Translations under genes and position numbers: made by a program
The notes under the pieces: model-generated
Seen by the model: only the letters and a program-made list of their open reading frames with translations
The model's database searches: none
Told to the model about the DNA's origin: nothing
Assembly (NCBI RefSeq): GCF_003350375.1
Contig: NZ_QQAR01000007.1
Coordinates: 62,001 to 126,000 of the forward strand
Direction: 5' to 3'
DNA: 64,000 nt
Source of the DNA: Flavobacterium sp. AG291
GTDB taxonomy: Bacteria; Bacteroidota; Bacteroidia; Flavobacteriales; Flavobacteriaceae
Shown here: positions 53,723-61,707 of the stretch, in pieces
Position numbering within the stretch: position 1 is the stretch's first letter
Layout: each line of letters starts with the position of its first letter

Positions 53723-55099
53723 ATGATGATGGAAAATAAAGAAAAAATACTGATAGTTGAAGACGAATTCATTGTAGCCAACGACCTTAAAATGATATTG
53801 AAAAAAGGCGGTTACAATGTGGTAGGTATTGCCTCTTCGGCTGCTCAGGCCAGAACTATGATTGCTGCTAAAAAACCTGACTGGGTACTTCTCGATATTA
53901 TACTTAAAGGAAGTGAAACCGGCATAGATCTGGCAAAAGAGTTAAATGGATCAAAAACCCCATTTCTTTTCATATCGGCAAATACCAATCAGTCTACCCT
54001 TGAAGCTGTAAAAAAGACACAACCTTATGGTTTTATGGTAAAACCCTTCAGGGAAAAAGACCTGTTGGTAATGTTGGACATTGCCCGATACAGATATGCA
54101 CTGGAACATCAGGTAAGTGCTCCTTTGATTGATACAAACAGGCAAACATCAGCCTTTAATGGTATTATAGGTAACAGTCAGTCACTTAAAGAAATACTTA
54201 ATCGTGTAAACATAGTTGCCCCTACAGAAACTTCTGTACTTATTACGGGTGAAAGCGGTACCGGAAAAGAAAGGGTTGCCCATGCGATTCATGAGCATTC
54301 GGACAGAAAAAATAAACCCATAGTAGTGGTAAACTGTGCTGCTTTACCATTATCGCTTGTAGAATCAGAACTTTTTGGATATGAAAAAGGCGCATTTACA
54401 GGTGCTAACTCCCGTAAAATAGGAAAGTTTGAACAGGCAGATGGAGGTACTTTATTTTTAGATGAGATAGGCGAACTTCCTTTGGATGCTCAGGTTAAAT
54501 TACTGCGTGTATTACAGGAAAAAGAGATTGAACGCATTGGTGGTGAACAGACCATAAAAATTGACGTTCGTATTGTTGCTGCAACCAATCGTAGCCTGGA
54601 GCGTGAAGTAGCCGAAGGACGATTCAGACTGGATTTGTACTACAGGCTAAATGTTTTTCCTGTCGAATTACCACCGCTTCGCGAAAGAAAAGAGGATATA
54701 CCCCAACTTGCCATGCATTTCCTGCAAAGATTTAATACCGCTGCTAACAGGAATATTAAAGCTTTTACTCCCGGTGTACTTGAACAGATGGCACAGTATA
54801 ACTGGCCAGGGAACATACGTGAACTTGAGCATTTAATAGAGCGTAGCACTCTTTTAGCGTTTGGAGATGAAATAAGTGAAATAAACCTGCCTTCCAATAC
54901 GGCAATAAACATACTTCCTTCTGAAACCGGAGTATTGCAATCGCTGGAAGATATGGAACGTAACCATATAATGCAGACATTACAAGCCTGTGGCGGTAAA
55001 GTATTTGGTCCGGGTGGAGCTGCCGAAATACTTAAGATACCTCCTACCACCCTATATTCTAAAATGAAAAAATTAGGTATACAGCAGGAACATTATTAA
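53723..55099 (+). CDS. Sigma-54-dependent response regulator (NtrC family)
   Basis: The 458-residue protein has a receiver domain (about 8-122; acidic pair E13/D14, phospho-acceptor Asp58 in WVLLD, Lys107 in MVKPF). It then has an AAA+ sigma-54 activation domain (about 148-385; Walker A GESGTGKE at 176-183, GAFTGA at 223-228, FLDEIGELP) and a Fis-type helix-turn-helix (about 425-456, GAAEILKIPPTTLYSKMKKLGI). Three ATG codons in a row open the frame; the third (53729) is also possible. It is coupled to the kinase gene and should bind upstream palindromes to activate sigma-54 promoters. Confidence 0.95.
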   Translation: MMMENKEKILIVEDEFIVANDLKMILKKGGYNVVGIASSAAQARTMIAAKKPDWVLLDIILKGSETGIDLAKELNGSKTPFLFISANTNQSTLEAVKKTQPYGFMVKPFREKDLLVMLDIARYRYALEHQVSAPLIDTNRQTSAFNGIIGNSQSLKEILNRVNIVAPTETSVLITGESGTGKERVAHAIHEHSDRKNKPIVVVNCAALPLSLVESELFGYEKGAFTGANSRKIGKFEQADGGTLFLDEIGELPLDAQVKLLRVLQEKEIERIGGEQTIKIDVRIVAATNRSLEREVAEGRFRLDLYYRLNVFPVELPPLRERKEDIPQLAMHFLQRFNTAANRNIKAFTPGVLEQMAQYNWPGNIRELEHLIERSTLLAFGDEISEINLPSNTAINILPSETGVLQSLEDMERNHIMQTLQACGGKVFGPGGAAEILKIPPTTLYSKMKKLGIQQEHY

Positions 55100-55116
55100 C
55101 ATAAAAAACACTTATC

Positions 55117-55413
55117 ATGACCGAGATAAAATTAGAAATAGATGAAAAAAAACACGGAGCCTTCAATCTGTATGAAGACAATACCAAAATTGGAGAAATG
55201 GTGATAAGCCTTCGTGATGATAAATTAACAGTATATCATACTGAAATTGACAGCTCAGCTGAAGGGAAAGGATATGCAAAACTGCTTTTGCAGGAAATGG
55301 TAAGCTACAGCCGAAATAATAATTTAAAGGTAATTGCGCTTTGTCCTTATGTTCATGCTCAATTTAAAAGGCATCCTGAAGAATATGCCGATATATGGCT
55401 AAAACAGGAATAA
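55117..55413 (+). CDS. GNAT-like N-acetyltransferase (GCN5-related, small type)
   Basis: The 98-residue protein has the YidJ-like small N-acetyltransferase fold: an acidic N-terminal strand (EIKLEIDEKKHGAFNLYEDNTKIGEM), a central H-T-E-I-D segment (VYHTEIDSSAEGKGYAKLLLQEMV) with a clear acetyl-CoA loop (EGKGYAKLL), and KVIALCPYVHAQFKRHPEE at the end. The substrate is unknown. It lies between the two sigma-54 activator genes, 17 bp behind the first and 46 bp before the second, so it is presumably co-transcribed with them. Confidence 0.85.
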   Translation: MTEIKLEIDEKKHGAFNLYEDNTKIGEMVISLRDDKLTVYHTEIDSSAEGKGYAKLLLQEMVSYSRNNNLKVIALCPYVHAQFKRHPEEYADIWLKQE

Positions 55414-55459
55414 CGGTAAATTTATACTTTAGCATACTATAATCAGAAGCCAGGTCACT

Positions 55460-57001
55460 ATGAGCCACAATGAAATAATCGCACGTATACAGCAAAGAGA
55501 ACAGGAACAATCTTTGACTATTTCCATGAGTGAGATCCTGGCATCTGTAAGCACCAGGAAAGAGTTTCATGATGTGATCATTAACAACCTAAAAAACGCT
55601 TTTGGGTTCAATCATTTTAGTATTTGTATTGAAGATGAAAAGTCTAAGGATTTTTATCTTCAATATCATATACTCCCTTCAGAATATTCGAAATTATCAT
55701 CTGCAGCGTTTAAAGATAGTTCCGGCATTTTCAATGAGGTTTTAAGCTCAGCCGAACCTGTTTTTATGACAAAAACTGAATTTGCAAAAATAACCGGACT
55801 TCCCTCCTTTCTTAAAGATACTTATGAAGGGCAAACACAAAGTATAATAGCATTATCAATAATTACAAAACGATTCAAATCGGTTGCTTTTATTGGCTTT
55901 GGAAAGAATTATACTCCCGAAAGAAATACATTTCGTGTTTTAAAGTCACTGTCACCTCAACTAGGCATAACGCTTACCAATATATTACTTCTTGAAAACA
56001 TTATACCTTCCAATTCGGTAATTGAAGAAGATGCTCAAAATGTATCGGAACCCCCCGGAGATTTAGGGATTATTGGAAATAGCGAACCCATGCAAAAAGT
56101 AAGGAGCTTAATCAAACTGGTTAGCAATACCGATAGTGGTGTTCTTATATTAGGTGAAAGCGGAACAGGTAAAGAGCTTGTTGCTAAAGCTATACATGAA
56201 AACTCAGAAAGATCAAAAAAGCATCTTATCAAAGTAAACTGTGCTGCCATACCTAAAAATCTTTTGGAAAGTGAATTGTTTGGCCACGAAAAAGGCAGCT
56301 TTACCGGAGCCATATCCCAAAAGAAAGGCAAGTTCGAACAGGCACATAAAGGAACATTGTTCTTGGATGAAGTAGGCGAAATGCCATTAGAGCTTCAGGT
56401 GAAATTATTACGTGCCCTACAGGAGAAAGAGATACAACGCATAGGCAGCAACGGTCATATTAATGTAGATACCCGTATAATAGCGGCTACAAACAGAGAT
56501 TTACAGGAAGAAGTAAATAAAGGAAACTTCAGAGCTGACCTGTTTTACAGGCTAAATGTATTTCCTATTGAAGTCCCTGCCTTAAGAGAACGCACTGATG
56601 ATATTCCTGATCTGGCCAAATTCTTTGTTCAGCGTTATGCACTAAAGAATAAAAAAGCAATAAAAAATATTGCCGTAAAAGCACTAAATACTATAAAAAT
56701 ATATCATTGGCCCGGCAATGTTCGTGAACTGGAACATGCTATGGAAAGAGCTTTCCTTTTAGCTCCCGATAAAACCATAAAAGAAATTCAGGTTAGTAAC
56801 AGCAAGCAAATTGCAACCGGATCGGACATAAAGCCATGGTATGAATTTGAAAAAGAATATATACTAACGATACTCAAATTTACTAAAGGAAAGATATCGG
56901 GTCCTAATGGTGCAGCGGCATTATTAGATTTACCTCCCACAACACTTAATTCTAAAATGGAAAGACTTGGAATTAAAAAAAGACATCACTTAACTAAATA
57001 A
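55460..57001 (+). CDS. GAF-domain sigma-54-dependent transcriptional activator
   Basis: This 513-residue activator has an N-terminal GAF-like sensor (about 15-175) instead of a receiver. An AAA+ domain follows (about 200-430; Walker A GESGTGKE, FLDEVGEMP). A Fis-type helix-turn-helix lies at about 480-510 (GAAALLDLPPTTLNSKMERLGI). The sigma-54 contact loop reads GSFTGA (residues 279-284) rather than GAFTGA. The two HTH helices of this protein and of the 53723 response regulator are similar (LPPTTLNSKM versus IPPTTLYSKM), so they may read the same palindrome. The GAF ligand is unknown. A terminator follows. Confidence 0.93.
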   Translation: MSHNEIIARIQQREQEQSLTISMSEILASVSTRKEFHDVIINNLKNAFGFNHFSICIEDEKSKDFYLQYHILPSEYSKLSSAAFKDSSGIFNEVLSSAEPVFMTKTEFAKITGLPSFLKDTYEGQTQSIIALSIITKRFKSVAFIGFGKNYTPERNTFRVLKSLSPQLGITLTNILLLENIIPSNSVIEEDAQNVSEPPGDLGIIGNSEPMQKVRSLIKLVSNTDSGVLILGESGTGKELVAKAIHENSERSKKHLIKVNCAAIPKNLLESELFGHEKGSFTGAISQKKGKFEQAHKGTLFLDEVGEMPLELQVKLLRALQEKEIQRIGSNGHINVDTRIIAATNRDLQEEVNKGNFRADLFYRLNVFPIEVPALRERTDDIPDLAKFFVQRYALKNKKAIKNIAVKALNTIKIYHWPGNVRELEHAMERAFLLAPDKTIKEIQVSNSKQIATGSDIKPWYEFEKEYILTILKFTKGKISGPNGAAALLDLPPTTLNSKMERLGIKKRHHLTK

Positions 57002-57026
57002 TATCTAAAACATAAAAAGATTCAAT

Positions 57027-57054
57027 AAAGGGAACCATAAGGTTCCCTTTTTCT
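57027..57054 (+). terminator. Terminator of the kinase/activator operon
   Basis: AAAGGGAACC, ATAA loop, GGTTCCCTTT then TTCT: a 10-bp stem with T tract 25 bp past the stop of the GAF activator. Confidence 0.9.
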
Positions 57055-57104
57055 ATATCTATTATCCAATAATCGGTTATTCTATTTCGTGGAGCCTGAA
57101 CAAA

Positions 57105-57120
57105 TTACGCTATATCGTAA
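57105..57120. promoter_or_regulatory. Copy 3 of the 16-bp palindrome
   Basis: TTACGCTATATCGTAA matches 15 of 16 positions of the perfect copy at 50839. It lies 228 bp before the ATG of the isochorismatase-fold gene and behind the terminator of the activator operon, so it should serve the downstream gene. Confidence 0.7.
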
Positions 57121-57347
57121 ATAAAAACCACTATACTTATTACAAAAATACTGAAAATCAATATTTTAAAATAAAGGCTTCGATTTTGAAATATATGGTT
57201 TCAGGAACAGAAAACGTCCGGATAGTTTTCTTGTCTTAGTTCAATGTGCAGGATTTAGGGATATCGCAATTTTGTCCTGTAAGATTGTAACAACAAAATA
57301 ATTTAAAAAAATCGATAATCATTTTAATCACTAATTCTTAAAACATC

Positions 57348-58037
57348 ATGAAAAATTTAGTTTTAACCTTAGCATTAGCTCTAACAACATTAACCGGTTT
57401 TGCTCAAAAACCCGGAGCTGCATTATTAAGTCCTACTAACCACGCTTTAGTACTTGTAGACCATGAAAGCCAAATGGCATTTGCTGTAGGCAGTACACCA
57501 ATAGATCAATTACGTAATAATACTGCACTTGTGGCAGGAGCGTCTAAAATTTTTAAGGTAGCTACCGTAGTAACTACAGTTGCCGAAAAATCGTTTAGCG
57601 GACCGGTATTCAGAGAGATTGAGGAATTCTATCCAAAAGCAACATCAGGTTATATTGATCGTACTACCATGAATACCTGGGAAGATGTAAATGCACACAA
57701 AGCCATTGTAGGCAAAAACAAAAAGAAATTAGTCTTTGCCGGATTATGGACAAGTGTATGTATCGTTGGGCCGGTATTATCAGCTATCGAAGAGGGGTAT
57801 GACGTTTATGTAATAACAGACGCAAGCGCCGATGTTTCTAAAGAAGCTCACGAAATGGCCGTTACAAGAATGGTACAGGCAGGTGCTCACCCAATGACTT
57901 CATTACAATATTTACTTGAACTGCAACGCGACTGGGCTCGTCAGGAAACTTATGTAGCAGTTACAAATCTTGTTAAACAATATGGTGGTGCTTACGGTGT
58001 AGGCGTTCAATACGCTCACGATATGCTAAAACACTAA
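57348..58037 (+). CDS. Exported isochorismatase-fold cysteine hydrolase (YcaC-like)
   Basis: This 229-residue protein has a cleavable signal (1-19, ending TGFAQ), unusual for a family that is mainly cytosolic. The mature part has the isochorismatase triad pattern: the Asp in LVLVDHESQMAF, a lysine in TVAEKSF, and the cysteine in GLWTSVCIVGP. The body continues with GYDVYVITDASADVSKEAHEMAVTRMVQAGAHPMT. This order is typical of YcaC-like hydrolases of uncertain substrate. The gene heads a run with an amidohydrolase and DoxX gene and is preceded by the third palindrome. Secretion suggests it acts in the periplasm. Confidence 0.87.
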   Translation: MKNLVLTLALALTTLTGFAQKPGAALLSPTNHALVLVDHESQMAFAVGSTPIDQLRNNTALVAGASKIFKVATVVTTVAEKSFSGPVFREIEEFYPKATSGYIDRTTMNTWEDVNAHKAIVGKNKKKLVFAGLWTSVCIVGPVLSAIEEGYDVYVITDASADVSKEAHEMAVTRMVQAGAHPMTSLQYLLELQRDWARQETYVAVTNLVKQYGGAYGVGVQYAHDMLKH

Positions 58038-58068
58038 TTATAAATTTAGGTTTTGCTTGGTTAAAGTT

Positions 58069-58100
58069 GGGCTGTGCCCCTCGGCACAGCTCTCTTTTAT
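58069..58100 (+). terminator. Hairpin between the isochorismatase-fold and amidohydrolase genes
   Basis: GGGCTGTGCC, a 4-nt loop and GGCACAGCTC followed by TCTTTTAT form a stem 32 bp past the stop. It may partly stop read-through into the amidohydrolase gene. Confidence 0.8.
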
Positions 58101-58130
58101 CTTTCCAAATTAATCCAATCTATACCCATC

Positions 58131-59936
58131 ATGAAAACTATTACTAAATATTTACCAATCCTTTTTCTATTAATTGTCATTAATGGTTATGCCCAAAAGG
58201 CTGATCTGATTGTATTCAATGCCAAAATACATACGCTGGACAGCAATAATGCGATTACTGAAGCAATTGCCGTTAGCAACGGAAAAATCATTAAGACAGG
58301 AAGCAGTAACGATTTGCTTAAGCTCAAAACAAAGACTACTACTGTTATAGACGCCAAAGGAGCTACAATTATCCCGGGACTTTTTGACTCGCATATGCAC
58401 ATTATACGAGGTGGCCGCTTTTATAATACAGAACTTCGCTGGGATGGCGTACGTTCCTTAAAAAGAGCACTGGCAATGCTAAGAGAGCAGGCCCAAAGAA
58501 CACCACAAGGCCAGTGGGTTCGCGTAGTTGGTGGCTGGAATGCATATCAGTTTGAGGAAAAAAGGCTTCCTACATTAGATGAAATTAACGAAGCTACAGG
58601 GAATGTTCCTACATTCATATTACATCTTTACGGACATGCTTATCTGAACAAAGCCGGGATAGCAGCTTTAAAAATAGATGCAACTACTCCTAATCCAAAT
58701 GCAGGCTTAATAGAGAAAGACATCTACGGTAATCCAACAGGTATGCTTGTCGCTGAACCTAATGCTTTTATCCTTTACTCTACTTTATCAAAATTACCGG
58801 AATTAACTACCGAAGAAAAGATAAACTCAACCAAACAGTTTATGAGTGAAATGAACAGATTGGGTGTGACTGCCATTATGGATGCCGGTGGAGGATTTCA
58901 AAATTATCCTGACGATTATGGCATTACCGGCAAACTATGCGAAGAAAATGCATTAACCGTACGTATGCCCTACTATCTTTTTGCTCAGAAAGCAGGAAAT
59001 GAATTAGCTGACTACACCAAATGGATAAGTTCTGTTGAAATTGGAGATGGATGTGATGAACCTTCAGATGGAGTTAAAAAATTTGGAAAAATGCCAAAAA
59101 TGGAATATCACGTACAGGGAGGCGGTGAAAACCTTGTAATGAGCGCGGGCGACTTTGAGAATTTCGATAAGCCGAGACCTGAACTGAGCCCGGCTATGGA
59201 AGGTCAGCTTAAGGCAGTACTTTCTTTATTGATAAAAAACAGATGGCCTTTCAGAATTCATGCAACATACAACGAAAGTATAAGCCGCTTTCTTAATGTA
59301 ATTGAAGATATAAATAAAGAAACTCCTCTAAATGGGCTTTTGTGGTTCTTCGATCATGCCGAAACTGTTTCTACTGAAAACCTTCAAAGAATAAAAGCCT
59401 TAAACGGAGGTATAGCAATACAACACCGCATGGCATATCAGGGAGAAGCGTTCATCAAAAGATATGGCAAGCAAGCGGCTGCCAATACTGTACCATTAAA
59501 AAAAATGATGGAAATGGGAATTAAAGTGGGTATGGGTACAGACGGTACTCGTGTAGCGAGCTATAACCCATGGGTAGGACTTTACTGGCTTACAACAGGC
59601 AAAACACTTGGTGGATTAAAATATATGAATGAAGAAAATATACTGGACAGAACTACTGCGCTTAAATTATTCACTCAGGGTAGCGCACAATTAATCAATC
59701 TGGACAGTGACAGAGGCATACTTAAGAAAGATTACCTTGCCGATTTCACAATATTATCTGACGATTATTTCTCTGTCCCGGAAAATACTATTCTGAACAT
59801 GGAAGCGAAGCTAACTGTTGTAAATGGTAAAGTAGTATATGCAAATGATGAGTATCGCTCTTATGCAGCCCCTCAGCCAAAAGCAATACCAGAATGGAGC
59901 CCGGTAAATTATTTTGGAGGATACCAAAAAAACTAA
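58131..59936 (+). CDS. Exported metal-dependent amidohydrolase (YtcJ-like, amidohydrolase_3)
   Basis: From ATG 58131 the product is 601 residues with a signal peptide (about 1-22, ending NGYAQ); an open frame from 58074 is not needed. The amidohydrolase fold shows the metal-binding HMH in GLFDSHMHIIRGG, the ADLIVFNAKIHTLD N-terminal beta part, later histidines in FRIHATYN and WFFDHAE, and the acid in VGMGTDGTRVASYNPW. YtcJ-like proteins hydrolyse amides or N-acyl compounds, so the substrate could be an N-formyl or acyl derivative. It is coupled to the DoxX gene, 3 bp downstream. The isochorismatase-fold neighbour would act on a related compound; that is inference. Confidence 0.88.
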   Translation: MKTITKYLPILFLLIVINGYAQKADLIVFNAKIHTLDSNNAITEAIAVSNGKIIKTGSSNDLLKLKTKTTTVIDAKGATIIPGLFDSHMHIIRGGRFYNTELRWDGVRSLKRALAMLREQAQRTPQGQWVRVVGGWNAYQFEEKRLPTLDEINEATGNVPTFILHLYGHAYLNKAGIAALKIDATTPNPNAGLIEKDIYGNPTGMLVAEPNAFILYSTLSKLPELTTEEKINSTKQFMSEMNRLGVTAIMDAGGGFQNYPDDYGITGKLCEENALTVRMPYYLFAQKAGNELADYTKWISSVEIGDGCDEPSDGVKKFGKMPKMEYHVQGGGENLVMSAGDFENFDKPRPELSPAMEGQLKAVLSLLIKNRWPFRIHATYNESISRFLNVIEDINKETPLNGLLWFFDHAETVSTENLQRIKALNGGIAIQHRMAYQGEAFIKRYGKQAAANTVPLKKMMEMGIKVGMGTDGTRVASYNPWVGLYWLTTGKTLGGLKYMNEENILDRTTALKLFTQGSAQLINLDSDRGILKKDYLADFTILSDDYFSVPENTILNMEAKLTVVNGKVVYANDEYRSYAAPQPKAIPEWSPVNYFGGYQKN

Positions 59937-59939
59937 ACC

Positions 59940-60374
59940 ATGAAAAAACTATTCATAAAACTGCTATCGTCAGATTTGAAAAATCCTTTGTATAATTTTG
60001 CTATTCTACTGTTCAGAATTGGTATTGCAGCACAACTTATCGTAGTTCATGGACTAAAAAAAATTGGAATTGGTGTAACTTCCGTAGAAGTTATACCTAA
60101 CCCATTTGGTTTTCCTGACACAATGAACAATTTTATTGCCATTATGGCTAATGTTTATTTGCCATTCTTTATAATTATTGGATTATTTACAAGAGCGGCA
60201 GCCTTTCCTGCTATGATGGTAACAGCAACAGGTTACTTTATTGTTCACGCTAATGATGTCAATACAATAAAAGATATCCCTTATATGTATACAATATCAT
60301 TACTTACAATTATCTTTTTAGGATCGGGAAAATATTCATTAGACTACTATATTTCTAAATCATTAAATGTGTAA
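59940..60374 (+). CDS. DoxX family membrane protein
   Basis: The 144-residue integral membrane protein has the DoxX pattern: a first helix with LLFRIGIAAQLIVVHGLKKIG (about 21-41), then three more helices near 65-85, 87-108 and 115-135. The loop contains the proline-rich PNPFGFP segment. DoxX proteins are often linked to redox or thiosulfate-related oxidations, but here the family name is the only firm statement. It starts 3 bp after the amidohydrolase stop, so both are in one transcript. A terminator follows. Confidence 0.88.
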   Translation: MKKLFIKLLSSDLKNPLYNFAILLFRIGIAAQLIVVHGLKKIGIGVTSVEVIPNPFGFPDTMNNFIAIMANVYLPFFIIIGLFTRAAAFPAMMVTATGYFIVHANDVNTIKDIPYMYTISLLTIIFLGSGKYSLDYYISKSLNV

Positions 60375-60388
60375 TTTAATATAATCTT

Positions 60389-60418
60389 AAAGGCTGCCCA
60401 TATAAGGCAGCCTTTTCT
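60389..60418 (+). terminator. Terminator of the isochorismatase-fold/amidohydrolase/DoxX unit
   Basis: AAGGCTGCC and GGCAGCCTT pair as a 9-bp stem with a 7-nt loop and run into TTCTTATATTT, 15 bp after the DoxX stop. Confidence 0.88.
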
Positions 60419-60447
60419 TATATTTGAGTTACAATAAAACCAATATT

Positions 60448-60588
60448 ATGTTCAGGATACTTGCCAAACTTAATAAGTGGCTACTGCCAAATTACACAAA
60501 AGAGCACTTGGATCTTAGCAAAGCAACAAAACTACAAAAGGCAATTATAGCCTGGAAGTACTTTGTAACAACTCGGGCTTTGGATTAA
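60448..60588 (+). CDS. Small conserved-looking basic protein (46 residues)
   Basis: This short gene encodes 46 residues beginning MFRILAKLNKWLLPNYTKEH and ending WKYFVTTRALD. The composition (11 basic residues and a central amphipathic helix, with no cysteines) is unlike random DNA translation. I recall similar short proteins near housekeeping genes in flavobacteria, sometimes mislabelled SsrA-binding protein, but its function is unknown to me. Its stop codon overlaps the apt stop codon on the other strand: TTAA at 60585-60588 ends both genes. The overlap implies convergent transcription with no terminator between them. Confidence 0.6.
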   Translation: MFRILAKLNKWLLPNYTKEHLDLSKATKLQKAIIAWKYFVTTRALD

Positions 60589-61097
60589 TACACTAAAGGT
60601 GCATACACCTCTCTATTACCTAACTTTTCTCTACCGTTAAGAAAAGAAAGCTCCATAAGGAAATTACACTGTACAATTTCACCGCCAAGCTTTTCTACGA
60701 GTTCGCATACTGCAGCTGCTGTACCTCCGGTTGCCAATACATCATCATGGATAAGAATCCTGTCTCCCGCCTTTATAGCATCAGTATGCACTTCAAGAGT
60801 ATCAGTACCATATTCGAGCTCATATGATGCCGAAATTGTCGCAAATGGTAATTTCTTAGGTTTACGAACAGGAATAAAACCCGCATTAAGCTCGTAAGCT
60901 AATAGCGTTGCAAAAAAGAAACCTCTGCTCTCTACTCCTACCACTTTATCAATTTTACGGTCTCTAAGATTGTTAAGAAGCAAAGCCATACATTCACGAA
61001 CAGCTTTAGGATTATTTAGCAATGGTGTTATATCTTTAAACATTACTCCCTCTCTCGGAAAATCCTGAACGTCACGTATATACTGATTAAGCGTCAT
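60585..61097 (-). CDS. apt: Adenine phosphoribosyltransferase
   Basis: Apt salvages adenine by transferring it to PRPP to give AMP. The 170-residue protein has the family opening (YIRDVQDFPREGVMFKDITPLL), the VVGVESRGFFFATLLAYELNAGFIPVRKPKKLP segment, and the PRPP-binding motif ILIHDDVLATGGTAAA. The end, FLMELSFLNGREKLG, is the usual C-terminal motif. It is a single cytosolic gene, convergent with the 46-residue gene and divergent from tRNA-Arg. Length and motifs are typical, so the call is secure. Confidence 0.97.
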   Translation of the reverse strand: MTLNQYIRDVQDFPREGVMFKDITPLLNNPKAVRECMALLLNNLRDRKIDKVVGVESRGFFFATLLAYELNAGFIPVRKPKKLPFATISASYELEYGTDTLEVHTDAIKAGDRILIHDDVLATGGTAAAVCELVEKLGGEIVQCNFLMELSFLNGREKLGNREVYAPLVY

Positions 61098-61125
61098 TTT
61101 TTTGTATTTTTTTATTCATTTAAGC

Positions 61126-61155
61126 TTGCAAGTTACGCATTATTGCCTATATTTG
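61126..61155 (+). promoter_or_regulatory. Promoter of tRNA-Arg
   Basis: TTG at 61126-61128, a 19-bp spacer and TATATTTG at 61148-61155 are an exact Bacteroidetes promoter, with the transcript starting about 50 bp before the mature tRNA. Confidence 0.75.
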
Positions 61156-61212
61156 CACCCGCAATGAGGATGATAAATATCACGAATATTTAAATCTAAA
61201 AAAAGCAAAAAA

Positions 61213-61286
61213 GGCCTCGTGGCGCAACTGAATAGCGCATCTGATTACGGCTCAGAAGGTTACTGGTTTGAATCCAGTCGAGGTCA
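61213..61286 (+). tRNA. tRNA-Arg (anticodon ACG)
   Basis: The 74-nt gene folds as a complete cloverleaf: acceptor GGCCTCG pairs with CGAGGTC (one G-U pair), the D-arm follows, and the anticodon stem is TCTGA/TCAGA with a seven-base loop TTACGGC. The T stem is ACTGG/CCAGT with a TTTGAAT loop, and the discriminator base is A. The anticodon is ACG, which is normally edited to ICG to read CGU, CGC and CGA. The 3' CCA is not encoded. It has its own promoter and terminator. Confidence 0.97.
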
Positions 61287-61292
61287 CACATT

Positions 61293-61326
61293 AAAAAGCT
61301 CAAAATCAATGATTTTGAGCTTTTTT
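61293..61326 (+). terminator. Terminator of tRNA-Arg
   Basis: AGCTCAAAATC, a 3-nt loop and GATTTTGAGCT followed by TTTTTTG make a clean terminator 7 bp past the tRNA. Confidence 0.93.
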
Positions 61327-61707
61327 GTTTTTATAAACTTACAAAAATATCAAGTTATTAAATTTTTTATAAGCTTATAGTTATGGTTTGATATCCCAAG
61401 TAATTATCTCAACAGGATAAACAATTAAGTAACTGCGATATAATAAAATCTGATTATTTGCATGAAGATTTAAAACCCTGCGATAAGATCTGGATTACAC
61501 TTCGTGCATTTCGTAAGAGTTTTACAAGTACATGGAACTGATATTGAACGCGGCAGACTCTGACCCGTTTAGCACTACACCGGCCAATATTAAAGGCAAC
61601 ATACTTAACAAAAACAAGGGAGGCAGTAAGGCTCTTGGGTATTTCATTCTGTGCGAAACTATGTGGAGTATGTATGGGATATAACAGCACACATTTTTCA
61701 AAGCATT
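61327..61707. other. Gap between tRNA-Arg and the AraC gene
   Basis: This 380-bp stretch has no gene I can support. A minus-strand frame of 85 codons (61454-61711) overlaps the AraC stop by ATGA, but its protein looks random. The stretch could be a decayed gene or the edge of a transferred segment. Confidence 0.3.

Larger units (their letters stand above)
57002..57347. other. Regulatory gap upstream of the isochorismatase-fold gene
   Basis: The 346-bp gap holds a terminator (57027-57054) and the third palindrome (57105-57120). A long AT-rich leader follows. I could not find a sigma-54 promoter at correct spacing. A near miss at 57219-57234 has GG and TTG one base too far apart. A partial palindrome (11 of 16) is at about 57254-57269. 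Confidence 0.5.

Noticed and set aside
57219..57234. Sigma-54-like sequence upstream of the isochorismatase-fold gene
   Set aside because: GG and TTG are separated by one base too many and the -12 GC is absent; not a credible promoter.
57254..57269. Fourth palindrome copy upstream of the isochorismatase-fold gene
   Set aside because: Only 11 of 16 positions match and the left arm is lost.
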